Assembly (NCBI RefSeq): GCF_033242365.1
Contig: NZ_BTHK01000003.1
Coordinates: forward strand, 124,001-188,000
Source: Lachnoanaerobaculum sanguinis
GTDB lineage: Bacteria > Bacillota > Clostridia > Lachnospirales > Lachnospiraceae
DNA length: 64,000 nt
Direction of reading: 5' to 3'
The position numbers and the translations under genes were made by a program. Each line of letters begins with the position of its first letter. The first letter of the stretch is position 1. The notes beneath the pieces were generated by a model. That model saw only the letters and a program-made list of their open reading frames with translations, searched no databases and was not told the DNA's origin. Below are positions 24,754-33,326 of this stretch, piece by piece.

Positions 24754-25596
24754 ATGGATATTCGTTATTCAGCAAACCAAAGAGACTTTAAATTTTACAC
24801 CACAGATGAGATAAGAGATGAATTCCTTATTCAGGACCTTTATCAGGAAGATAAGGTAGTTGCCGTATATTCACATGTGGACAGAATGGTAACTTTAGGA
24901 TGTATGCCTGTAAATGAGACCGTTTCCATAGATAAGGGAATTGATGTATGGTCAAACTTCGGTACAAAGTATTTCCTTGAAAGAAGAGAAATCGGTATTT
25001 TCAATATAGGAGGCAAGGGTGAAATTGTAGCGGATGATGAAACCTTTACACTTGATTATAAAGATTGTCTCTATATTACAAAGGGTACAAAGAATGTTAC
25101 ATTCAGAAGTTTTGACAAAAGCAATCCTGCAAAGTTTTATATGGTAAGTGCTCCTGCACATATTTCATATAAGACCACTTTCATATCAATCAAAGATGCG
25201 GCAAAGAAGCCGCTGGGTGACAATAAGACTGCAAACAAGAGAGTTATCAACCAGTTTATTCATCCTGATGTACTTCAGACTGCGCAGCTTTCAATGGGTA
25301 TGACAGTTCTTGATGAGGGTAATGTATGGAATACCATGCCTGCACATACTCATGAAAGAAGAATGGAAGTATATATGTACTTTGAAGTTCCAAATGACAA
25401 TGTTATCTTCCACCTTATGGGCGAGCCTAATGAAACAAGACATATTGTAATGCACAATGAAGAAGCCGTTATTTCACCTTCTTGGAGTATACATTCTGCT
25501 GCAGGTACATCAAACTATACCTTTATTTGGGCAATGGGTGGCGAAAATCAGGCATTTGACGATATGGATGTTATAAAGAATGAGGATTTGAGATAA
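24754..25596 (+). CDS. kduI: 5-dehydro-4-deoxy-D-glucuronate isomerase
   Basis: 280 residues, full length. KduI isomerises 4-deoxy-L-threo-5-hexosulose uronate (from pectin or glycosaminoglycan disaccharides) to 3-deoxy-D-glycero-2,5-hexodiulosonate. It is a cupin with zinc ligands in NTMPAHTHERRMEVYMYFEV; the N-terminal YSANQRDFK and the VDRMVTLGCMPV segment are typical. It shares one base with kduD (TAATG). No polysaccharide lyase, kdgK or kdgA is present here, so the next steps must be encoded elsewhere. Confidence 0.96.
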   Translation: MDIRYSANQRDFKFYTTDEIRDEFLIQDLYQEDKVVAVYSHVDRMVTLGCMPVNETVSIDKGIDVWSNFGTKYFLERREIGIFNIGGKGEIVADDETFTLDYKDCLYITKGTKNVTFRSFDKSNPAKFYMVSAPAHISYKTTFISIKDAAKKPLGDNKTANKRVINQFIHPDVLQTAQLSMGMTVLDEGNVWNTMPAHTHERRMEVYMYFEVPNDNVIFHLMGEPNETRHIVMHNEEAVISPSWSIHSAAGTSNYTFIWAMGGENQAFDDMDVIKNEDLR

Positions 25597-26399
25597 TGGA
25601 AAATATTTTAAACAGCTTTAGACTTGACGGAAAAATCGCACTTGTTACAGGTGCATCTCATGGTATAGGCTTTGCAATGGCAAAGGCACTTTCAGATGCC
25701 GGTGCGACTATAATATTTAACAGCAGTTCAGAGGACGGGCTGAAAAAAGGTCTTGAGTCATATAATAAAGAAAATATAAAAGCTCACGGTTATGTATGTG
25801 ATGTAACCGATGAGGACGATGTAAAAAAGATGGTAGCCGATATTGAAAAGAATATCGGTGAAATTGATATTTTAATAAACAATGCCGGAATCATAAAAAG
25901 AATTCCTATGACCGATATGAGTGTGGATGAGTTTAACTCTGTTATAGATGTGGACCTTATAGCACCTTTTATTATGGCAAAGGCTGTTTTACCGGGTATG
26001 GTAAAAAGAAGAAGCGGTAAGATCATAAATATCTGCTCCATGATGAGTGAGCTTGGAAGAGAAACTGTAAGCGCCTATGCGGCGGCAAAGGGCGGTTTAA
26101 AGATGCTTACAAAAAATATTGCTTCCGAATACGGACAGTACAATATTCAATGCAACGGTATAGGACCCGGATATATTGCAACCTCACAGACTGCTCCTCT
26201 TCGTGAAGTACAGCCTGACGGAAGCAAACATCCTTTTGACTCATTTATACTTGCAAAGACACCTGCAAACAGATGGGGAGACCCTGCTGACCTTGCAGGC
26301 CCTGTAGTATTCCTCTCATCCCACGCATCCGATTTTGTAAACGGACATATACTCTATGTGGACGGCGGAATACTTGCTTATATAGGAAAACAACCTTAA
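25596..26399 (+). CDS. kduD: 2-dehydro-3-deoxy-D-gluconate 5-dehydrogenase
   Basis: 267 residues, classical short-chain dehydrogenase. The NAD site is VTGASHGIGFAMAKAL, with NNAG and the catalytic Ser/Tyr/Lys (ICSMMSELGRETVSAYAAAKGG). It reduces the KduI product to 2-keto-3-deoxygluconate in the cytoplasm. The identity as KduD rather than a generic SDR rests mainly on its one-base overlap with kduI. Last gene of the operon, followed by a terminator. Confidence 0.93.
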   Translation: MENILNSFRLDGKIALVTGASHGIGFAMAKALSDAGATIIFNSSSEDGLKKGLESYNKENIKAHGYVCDVTDEDDVKKMVADIEKNIGEIDILINNAGIIKRIPMTDMSVDEFNSVIDVDLIAPFIMAKAVLPGMVKRRSGKIINICSMMSELGRETVSAYAAAKGGLKMLTKNIASEYGQYNIQCNGIGPGYIATSQTAPLREVQPDGSKHPFDSFILAKTPANRWGDPADLAGPVVFLSSHASDFVNGHILYVDGGILAYIGKQP

Positions 26400-26407
26400 A
26401 ACATGGT

Positions 26408-26445
26408 GAGGGGCTGTCAATTCCGACAGCCCCTTTATTATTTAA
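26408..26445 (+). terminator. Terminator after kduD
   Basis: A nine-base perfect stem GGGGCTGTC/GACAGCCCC around AATTCC, followed by TTTATTATTT, 10 bases after the kduD stop. Confidence 0.9.
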
Positions 26446-26462
26446 ATTAATTATAGATTATA

Positions 26463-26738
26463 TTAAATAAAACCGGCATATTTTATAAGTATAATGATTT
26501 GTAACACTATACTTATAATCCCAATAATCATTCTAAAAATCAATGTATTTTTACTTAAATCTTTCCCTAAAATAATCGATTTTATTGAATCATACGCTAC
26601 GCAAACAGAATACAAACCAAGTGCCAGCATGGTAATCTTATCCCTAATATTTGTTGTATCTACAAAAAATATAGCTATATAGAAAATAAAGATTATGACC
26701 CATAGTATACTTAATAATATATTAGCTTCTCTTTTCAT
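26463..26738 (-). CDS. Small membrane protein, unknown
   Basis: 91 residues with three predicted membrane segments (about 6-26, 34-52, 68-90). The ATG has a strong AAGGGGGT nine bases before it, which supports it as a real gene. No family was recognised. It lies 40 bases after the ABC permease of the GntR-ABC unit on the same strand and may be its last member. Confidence 0.6.
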   Translation of the reverse strand: MKREANILLSILWVIIFIFYIAIFFVDTTNIRDKITMLALGLYSVCVAYDSIKSIILGKDLSKNTLIFRMIIGIISIVLQIIILIKYAGFI

Positions 26739-26778
26739 AAATTTAATACCCCCTTCACAAGATCCAATATAATATATA

Positions 26779-28965
26779 TTACTTCTTTATTATATCAGGA
26801 ATATTACCCTTTTTAAACCCATATGAATTGTAGCCTCTGTAAGCCGAACTTTCTAAATTTCCGGTATTGATAATTGCTGCATAATTTCGATTCTCATTCA
26901 GATTTTCCTTATAAGGACTGTCACAAATAACCAGTTTATCTAAAATATCTTCTATATCCTTTTTATCTGTAAAGGTCTTTGGCGTAGTCTCACTTGAATA
27001 AGACTCAACTTCTTCGATATTATTATCCGGGTCATTATTTTCCCAATCATTATAAGACACATCTATACTTTCCACATACTCTGCCGGGAACTTATATATA
27101 ACCTCGACATCCATATCCTTTAATAAAGCCAAAGTCTCCTTAAACTCCGGATATATCGGATAAAATCCTACGGACTCCAGCGAATTTGCATATACATTCT
27201 CCCATTTGGAATTGACAGCAGTTGTGCTGTCACTTGTATAATTAAATCCGGCATACTTTCTTAAGGCACCTTCCATAAAATCATTATTAAATCTTATGGA
27301 TGCAAAAGGATAGCTTTTTAACTTTGTTTCATAATCAAGATTCATCAACTCTTTCTTATAAGTTTCCACAAACTTTTTCTTCAACTCATCGTCATGAAAC
27401 ACAATATGAGTATCATTATCCATTATACCGTTAAAATCCACACTTACTATATTCTCAGGATTTTCCGATAGTATAGGATAGCTGCTTTTTTTGTAGCTTT
27501 CATCAGCATAAACACTTGAAAGTCCTGAAGTACTTTGATCTAAATCCACATAATAAACTCTGCCTACGGTTCTTCCGTTTTTAAGCTTATATGAGATTAG
27601 AACTTTGTCAAAATTTCCATACAACTCCAAATCATATTTTGCAGCTTCTATACCTTGCCTGGCTAACTCCAATACTGCATCTTTATTTTGTATGTCCATT
27701 TTCTTTATCAGGTCGGCTTCTATCTTACTGTCACTTGCATAGTCCACATCAACAAATGAGTCATTATAATATCCGTCCGAAATTTCAACTTTATTATAAT
27801 ACTGTTCGGAATTGCTCTCCAAAAGATTTGATATCACCGCTGTGCTCTTTATCTGTGAAGCACTCGGAATATAGCTGTCATACCCGAATATATCAAACTG
27901 AAAAGCCGCCGCTATAAATATTGAAATTATTATAAGCACAAGTAATTCAATCTTTTTTGCAAAAATCTTTTTAAAATCCTGATTGTATATGATTTCCATT
28001 ACACAATGAGTAATAACTCCGCTCACTATAAGTCCGAAAAGCCCCCAGCCAATGCTGTCATTCATTACTTCATATCCCAAAAGATACATAAGTATACTCA
28101 TAAAGATAACCATCATGGACTTTATAGGCAGCTTTATCACATTAAAGCTGACACTTTTACCTGCCGCCTCTGAGGCTCTTTTCTTATATAGGAAAAGATT
28201 TATAAAAAGGAATACTATGCTTGCAAGTATTACTATAATAATTCTTGTAAGCCATTTAAGTTCAAATATATTAAACATCAGCATAAAGCTTGACATATTC
28301 GGCAGGACATTTTCAATAATAAATCCTGATGTGTAGTAAGTATCAAAGAATGTACTTTGATATCCCTTCAACACCAATGAAATTAAAGGAAAATAGAAGC
28401 TGAAAAATCCGCAGGCCAATATTCCTATAAGCATATTTCCTGTCAGCATTATTGAAAATACTGTCAGAAAATAACTCATTATAAATAATAATGTCCACTC
28501 TGCTATAGACCACAATGCCGATGTGATTACAATTATTTCACCGGTATTTGCAAGTATCAAAAGACTTGCCACTATTTCACAGATAATAAACGGTATAAGA
28601 ACTATAAGTATTCCGTTTATTATCTTAATAAAATAAAGCACCTCTCTTTTCACCGGCAAACTGTGATACATATCTACCTTCTTTTTGGAATAGAGATATG
28701 AAAATCCTGACATTGCCATAACCAGAGCCAATACTATAAATATCATTCCAAAAAAAGGATTTTTAACATCTATATAGGAAATAAAGTTTAATGCCAAATC
28801 AGCCTTATAAGAGTATGCACTACCTTCATATAAATTAAAACTTATCATCATAGCGGTTGCCACGATAAGCGAAAAGAAAAATATAAGAATACTGATCGCC
28901 AGAGTCCAAACTCTTGTTTTAAAGTCCTCTTTCATCAATTTAAAAAATAAGCTTTTTGATGTCAT
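26779..28965 (-). CDS. ABC-2 type permease with large C-terminal domain
   Basis: 728 residues. About six to seven membrane segments lie within residues 20-300 and more near 280-380, followed by a soluble region of about 330 residues with acidic and Tyr-rich stretches, probably outside the cell. It overlaps the ATPase gene by 26 bases and forms the permease of a GntR-ATPase-permease unit of the YtrA kind, often linked to cell-envelope stress. The start MTSKSLFF is nine bases after GGAGG; an ATG two codons earlier is also possible. Substrate unknown. Confidence 0.8.
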   Translation of the reverse strand: MTSKSLFFKLMKEDFKTRVWTLAISILIFFFSLIVATAMMISFNLYEGSAYSYKADLALNFISYIDVKNPFFGMIFIVLALVMAMSGFSYLYSKKKVDMYHSLPVKREVLYFIKIINGILIVLIPFIICEIVASLLILANTGEIIVITSALWSIAEWTLLFIMSYFLTVFSIMLTGNMLIGILACGFFSFYFPLISLVLKGYQSTFFDTYYTSGFIIENVLPNMSSFMLMFNIFELKWLTRIIIVILASIVFLFINLFLYKKRASEAAGKSVSFNVIKLPIKSMMVIFMSILMYLLGYEVMNDSIGWGLFGLIVSGVITHCVMEIIYNQDFKKIFAKKIELLVLIIISIFIAAAFQFDIFGYDSYIPSASQIKSTAVISNLLESNSEQYYNKVEISDGYYNDSFVDVDYASDSKIEADLIKKMDIQNKDAVLELARQGIEAAKYDLELYGNFDKVLISYKLKNGRTVGRVYYVDLDQSTSGLSSVYADESYKKSSYPILSENPENIVSVDFNGIMDNDTHIVFHDDELKKKFVETYKKELMNLDYETKLKSYPFASIRFNNDFMEGALRKYAGFNYTSDSTTAVNSKWENVYANSLESVGFYPIYPEFKETLALLKDMDVEVIYKFPAEYVESIDVSYNDWENNDPDNNIEEVESYSSETTPKTFTDKKDIEDILDKLVICDSPYKENLNENRNYAAIINTGNLESSAYRGYNSYGFKKGNIPDIIKK

Positions 28966-29839
28966 ATCCATACACCTCCGTTTCACTTATAAATATCTCT
29001 TCAAGGCTGAGTCCCATCATCTCATAGAATACAGGGGAAAAGGACTCCATTTTCTCTCTTATATCCTCCTCACTTCCCTTTATGGTGATTGTGTGCACTC
29101 TGCCGCTGTTTTTCACCTGCATAATATCAAGTTCTTTAAGTCTTTCCATATCGAAGTCTTTTTCAAATACACATTGCACCTTATGGATATTCAACTTCAT
29201 ATCGGATACATCCTTTGATAAAAGTATTCCACCCTTATGTAAAAGTCCCACATGATCGCATATATCCTCAAGCTCTCTGAGGTTGTGTGACGCTATTATA
29301 GGTGTAAGTCCTCTCTCATCCATCTCCTTTGCAAAAAGACTCTTTACCGCCTGCCTCATTACAGGATCAAGTCCGTCAAATGTCTCGTCGCAGAGCAGAT
29401 ATCTGGTGTTTGCAGCCACTCCTATTGCAATGCAGAGTTGCTTTTTCATACCCTTTGAAAAAGTATTTACCTTTCTGTTGATATCCAGATCAAGTGCCTT
29501 CAAGATATCTTGACATTTCTTAACATCAAAGTCTCTGTAAACAGATGTATAAAACTTTATTATCTCTTTCGGTGTGGTATTTGAAAAGAAAAACTGGTCA
29601 TCTGAAATATAGAAAAACTTTTCTTTTGCCATTATATTTTCAAATACATTTTCATCATCTATAAGTATCTCACCGCTGTCAGGTTTTAGTATTCCGGCAA
29701 GTACTTTTAAAAATGTACTCTTTCCCGCACCATTGGTACCTATAAGTCCGAACACATCTCCGTCTCTTATGCTTGCATTGATATTGTCAAGCGCCTTTAT
29801 ATTGTCAAAACTCTTGCTTAAATTCTTTGCTTCTATCAT
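28940..29839 (-). CDS. ABC transporter ATPase (YtrB-like)
   Basis: 299 residues. Walker A GTNGAGKST is near residue 36; the Q-loop, signature FSKGMKKQLCIA (variant of LSGGQ) and Walker B YLLCDETFDGLDP follow, as does the H-loop IASHNL. The C-terminal 80 residues form the extra domain of this exporter group. It overlaps its regulator (ATGA) and the permease. With them it forms a complete three-gene transporter, probably for export or detoxification. Confidence 0.92.
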   Translation of the reverse strand: MIEAKNLSKSFDNIKALDNINASIRDGDVFGLIGTNGAGKSTFLKVLAGILKPDSGEILIDDENVFENIMAKEKFFYISDDQFFFSNTTPKEIIKFYTSVYRDFDVKKCQDILKALDLDINRKVNTFSKGMKKQLCIAIGVAANTRYLLCDETFDGLDPVMRQAVKSLFAKEMDERGLTPIIASHNLRELEDICDHVGLLHKGGILLSKDVSDMKLNIHKVQCVFEKDFDMERLKELDIMQVKNSGRVHTITIKGSEEDIREKMESFSPVFYEMMGLSLEEIFISETEVYGYDIKKLIF

Positions 29840-30216
29840 GCTCCCTCCTTCGCTTTATGTTCCGGATAAAACTCTTCCACTTTTTTACAAAATTCTTCCT
29901 TACTTATTATCTTTCTTGATTTGTCTACAAGTTCTTCAAGCTCTTTATATATGATGCTTTTCTTATTTTCCTTTATAACATCCATATCAGCTACAAAACT
30001 TCCGACACCTTTTACACTGTATACATAGCCTTGGCGCTCCAACTCGATATATGCCTTTTGTATAGTGTTGGGATTTATCGAGAGTTCTACGGCAAGACTT
30101 CGTACAGACGGAAGCTTATCGCCGGGCTCCAATGCCCCGATAAGCATAAGATCCGAAAGCCTGTCCATCACCTGTTCGTAGATGGCTCTCTTATCTCTTG
30201 AGTCAATTACAATCAT
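29836..30216 (-). CDS. GntR-family regulator, YtrA subfamily
   Basis: 126 residues. The winged helix is well conserved (GALEPGDKLPSVRSLAVELSINPNTIQKAYIELERQGY), followed by only a short dimerisation tail, which defines the YtrA subfamily. These repress the adjacent ABC transporter. It is the first gene of the unit, overlapping the ATPase start. The inverted repeat covering its promoter start site is a likely operator. Confidence 0.93.
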   Translation of the reverse strand: MIVIDSRDKRAIYEQVMDRLSDLMLIGALEPGDKLPSVRSLAVELSINPNTIQKAYIELERQGYVYSVKGVGSFVADMDVIKENKKSIIYKELEELVDKSRKIISKEEFCKKVEEFYPEHKAKEGA

Positions 30217-30230
30217 AGATTTCTCCTTTT

Positions 30231-30257
30231 AACTGTATTATCTATCATAGTACAGTT
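30231..30257. promoter_or_regulatory. Inverted repeat over the GntR start site, likely operator
   Basis: AACTGTA and TACAGTT arms separated by 13 bases, placed directly downstream of the -10 and covering the expected transcription start. Confidence 0.6.
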
Positions 30258-30286
30258 AATATAGCACCTTTTTTATATTTTTTCAA
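30258..30286 (-). promoter_or_regulatory. Promoter of the GntR-ABC operon
   Basis: TTGAAA and TATATT with a 17-base spacer on the minus strand, immediately next to the inverted repeat at 30231-30257. Confidence 0.7.
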
Positions 30287-30328
30287 TATCAATTGTAAAA
30301 ATAAGGTGGCTGTCACAAACTATTAATG

Positions 30329-30610
30329 TGACTCCAAAAGTTAGACTTTTTTAGTGTAGCAGTTTATATGGCTACCATACTTGGATTACTTATACCTTCA
30401 CCTTCACGAATCACCAAGTCTTGATATGAAATCTCACTTGATAGACATCAACTCTATAATAAAAATTTTCTTTTCGAAAGAGCATTTGCTTGTTTACGAG
30501 AACTCATTAATCCTTCATCACCTAACTTCTTCTTGAATTCAAAACCATGTTTTTCCATAAAAAATACCGACCTCCTAATCGTTAGATTTTTGTCTAACTT
30601 TTAGGGGTCG
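30329..30610 (-). mobile_element. Decayed IS3-type insertion sequence remnant (about 280 bp)
   Basis: The ends form inverted repeats: TGACTCCAAAAGTTAGAC at 30329-30346 matches, inverted, the end GTCTAACTTTTAGGGGTCG at 30592-30610. Inside, near one end, is the first part of an OrfA-like frame with a GGAGG site; the middle of the element is deleted and the rest is full of stops. The structure is that of an internally deleted IS. It fills most of the gene-free stretch 30287-30651; beyond it nothing else was recognised. The family call is from the layout, not from a database match. Confidence 0.6.
30454..30558 (-). pseudogene. Transposase OrfA N-terminal fragment
   Basis: 34 residues beginning MEKHGFEFKKKLGDEGLMSS and ending at TAG, just after a GGAGG ribosome site. 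It resembles the start of an IS3-family OrfA helix-turn-helix protein, but the remainder is missing. Confidence 0.5.
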
Positions 30611-30651
30611 ATACCAATTGTTAAAGCAACAGCCGTTTTATAAATTCAAAA

Positions 30652-31077
30652 TCAATTGTTTTTTCCTGACACTTCCAAAAGTAATACTGCAATTCCACAA
30701 ACACCTGCAAGAATGAAACTAATCACTCCAAAACACACATCCATAATATTATTCATATCCATATAATAGATATGTGCAGATACTGTTACAAAAGCTGCAA
30801 TTATCAAAAACAAATATATAACTACCATTATATTGGAATTTATCTTCTTATCTATACTTAACTTACCTTCTTCATTTTTTTTATCTCTCCTTTTTGAAAA
30901 TTCAAAAACTACCTCTACAATAAATGCAATGCCACAAACAATATTCAGCACAACACCAAAGACCGCCGTAGCGCTCACCACCCTCATTTCATTATAAAAG
31001 AATACTGCCGAATATAGAAATCCTATGGCAAAACAAAAATACATTAAAACTTTAAAAACATTTTTCATAAACTTCAA
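30652..31077 (-). CDS. Four-helix membrane protein, unknown
   Basis: 141 residues with four predicted membrane segments (about 8-28, 36-58, 80-102, 112-134) and a charged cytoplasmic loop KRRDKKNEEGKLSIDKK. No family was recognised. It appears monocistronic, with the IS remnant downstream and the divergent typA region upstream. The reading frame has normal composition and no competing frame, so it is probably real. Confidence 0.55.
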   Translation of the reverse strand: MKFMKNVFKVLMYFCFAIGFLYSAVFFYNEMRVVSATAVFGVVLNIVCGIAFIVEVVFEFSKRRDKKNEEGKLSIDKKINSNIMVVIYLFLIIAAFVTVSAHIYYMDMNNIMDVCFGVISFILAGVCGIAVLLLEVSGKNN

Positions 31078-31277
31078 TCCTTAAATATACTCAGGTACCT
31101 GTAAATATTAGCTTACTTTAATAATACTATATAAATAAAATGATACAATCCTTTTATTTTTATCTATTATGTGGTATACTAGTAAGGTAGGGTTATTATA
31201 ATTAAAAATATATAAATACTAACAAACCGAGCCCTTATACTAAATTTATACTATGATATAGCAAAAAAAACAAAAAA

Positions 31278-31287
31278 ATGTTATAAT
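31278..31287 (+). promoter_or_regulatory. Extended -10 promoter of typA
   Basis: TGTTATAAT, an extended -10 element (TGnTATAAT), about 32 bases before the typA start; the -35 region is weak. The rest of 31078-31277 is AT-rich and shows no gene. Confidence 0.5.
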
Positions 31288-31319
31288 AGATATTTGTAAA
31301 TTTTTATGAGGAAGAATAT

Positions 31320-33155
31320 ATGATAACAAAAAGAGAAGATATAAGAAATATTGCCATTATCGCCCATGTAGACCACGGTAAAACTACATTGGTCGATCAG
31401 CTCTTAAAACAAAGCGGTGTTTTCAGGGCAAATCAGGAAGTGGCTGAAAGAGTAATGGACTCAAATGATATAGAGAGAGAAAGAGGAATCACCATTCTAT
31501 CAAAAAATACCGCTGTGCACTATGGTGATACCAAGATAAATATCATAGATACACCGGGACATGCGGACTTCGGCGGAGAGGTGGAGCGTGTTCTTAAGAT
31601 GGTAAACGGTGTTGTTTTGGTAGTAGATGCTTATGAAGGCGCTATGCCTCAGACAAAGTTCGTTCTAAGAAAGGCTCTTGAGCTTGACCTTGAAGTACTT
31701 TGCCTTATCAATAAATGTGACAGAGAAGAAGCAAGACCTGAGGAGGTTGTTGATGAGATTCTGGAGCTTTTACTTGACCTTGATGCCAATGAGCACCAGC
31801 TTGACTGTCCTTTCCTCTTTGCAAGTGCAAGAGGCGGTTGGGCAAGATACAATGTAGATGACACCAACGAGGATATGAAGCCTTTATTTGAGACTATAAT
31901 CAAGCATATACCTGCACCTACAGGTGATGAAGATGCGGATCCTCAAGTACTTATCAGTACAATCGACTACAATGAATATGTAGGTAGAATCGGTGTAGGT
32001 AAGGTTGATAACGGTGTTATCAAAGTAAATCAGGAAGTTGCTTTGGTAAATCACCACGATCCTGATAAGATGAAAAAAGTAAAAATAGGTAAGCTTTACG
32101 AATATGAAGGCTTAAACAGAGTAGAAGTAAATGAAGCAAGAATAGGTTCAATAGTAGCCATTTCAGGTATTCCTGATATTCATATAGGAGATACTTTGAC
32201 ATCAGTTGAAAATCCTGAAGCTATACCTTTCCAGAAGATCTCAGAGCCTACCATTTCTATGAACTTTATGGTAAATGACTCTCCTCTTGCAGGTAGAGAG
32301 GGAAAGTATATAACTTCAAGACATTTGCGTGAAAGACTCTTTAGAGAGTTAAATACCGATGTCAGCCTTAGGGTGGAGGAAACAGAGTCTCCTGATTGCT
32401 TTAAAGTATCAGGTAGAGGTGAGCTTCATCTTTCAGTGCTTATAGAAAATATGAGAAGAGAAGGTTTTGAGTTTGCTGTAAGTAAGGCCGAAGTTATTTA
32501 TCACTATGATGAGAGAAACCAAAAGCAGGAGCCTATGGAGCTTGCATTTGTAGATGTTCCTGATGAGTTCTCAGGTGCTGTTATTCAAAAACTTACATCA
32601 AGAAAGGGTGAGCTTCAGGGAATGAGCCCTACACATGGCGGATATACAAGACTTCAATTCCTTATTCCTTCCCGAGGTCTTATAGGCTACAGAGGTGAGT
32701 TTATGACCGACACCAAGGGAAACGGTATTCTCAATACAGAGTTTGACGGTTATGCTCCATATAAGGGTGATATGTTCTATAGAAAGACCGGTTCTCTTAT
32801 CGCTTTTGAGAGCGGCGAGTCTATTACCTACGGACTTTTCAATGCACAGGAGCGTGGTACTTTATTTATCGGTCCGGGCGAAAAGGTATATGCAGGTATG
32901 GTTATCGGTAAGAACGGTAAGGCTGAAGATGTTGAAATCAATGTATGTAAGACAAAGAAACTTACAAATACAAGATCATCCAGTGCGGATGAGGCGCTCA
33001 GACTTGTTACACCGAAAGTCATGAGTCTTGAGGAATCACTTGAATTTATAGATACCGATGAGCTTTTAGAGGTAACTCCTGAAAATCTTCGTATCAGAAA
33101 GAAAATCCTCGACCCGACACTTAGAAAACGTTCTATGATAAAGTCGAAGCAATAA
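31320..33155 (+). CDS. typA: Translational GTPase TypA/BipA
   Basis: 611 residues, full length. A ribosome-binding GTPase of the EF-G type that aids ribosome assembly and growth under stress. G1 AHVDHGKTT is near residue 15, then RERGITI, G3 DTPGHADFGGEV, G4 NKCD. Later domains include the EF-G-like domains and the BipA-specific C-terminal domain (GLFNAQERGTLFIGPG). The ATG has AGGAAGA upstream. Monocistronic, between an extended -10 promoter and a terminator. Confidence 0.97.
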   Translation: MITKREDIRNIAIIAHVDHGKTTLVDQLLKQSGVFRANQEVAERVMDSNDIERERGITILSKNTAVHYGDTKINIIDTPGHADFGGEVERVLKMVNGVVLVVDAYEGAMPQTKFVLRKALELDLEVLCLINKCDREEARPEEVVDEILELLLDLDANEHQLDCPFLFASARGGWARYNVDDTNEDMKPLFETIIKHIPAPTGDEDADPQVLISTIDYNEYVGRIGVGKVDNGVIKVNQEVALVNHHDPDKMKKVKIGKLYEYEGLNRVEVNEARIGSIVAISGIPDIHIGDTLTSVENPEAIPFQKISEPTISMNFMVNDSPLAGREGKYITSRHLRERLFRELNTDVSLRVEETESPDCFKVSGRGELHLSVLIENMRREGFEFAVSKAEVIYHYDERNQKQEPMELAFVDVPDEFSGAVIQKLTSRKGELQGMSPTHGGYTRLQFLIPSRGLIGYRGEFMTDTKGNGILNTEFDGYAPYKGDMFYRKTGSLIAFESGESITYGLFNAQERGTLFIGPGEKVYAGMVIGKNGKAEDVEINVCKTKKLTNTRSSSADEALRLVTPKVMSLEESLEFIDTDELLEVTPENLRIRKKILDPTLRKRSMIKSKQ

Positions 33156-33161
33156 TATATA

Positions 33162-33191
33162 AAGGTATCCGTTTTTGGATGCCTTTTTTTA
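33162..33191 (+). terminator. Terminator of typA
   Basis: Stem AAGGTATCC/GGATGCCTT (one G-U) around GTTTTT, followed by TTTTT, seven bases after the stop. Confidence 0.85.
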
Positions 33192-33326
33192 CTTATTAAT
33201 AATAGCTTATAAAAAATAAAGATTATTTAAAGCTGATAGCCTATATTAAATTAATGATGTATAATTCGATATAAGGGCAAAAGCTCCGGATTATTTATGT
33301 AAATTTATTTTGAAAAGGAAAAAGTG

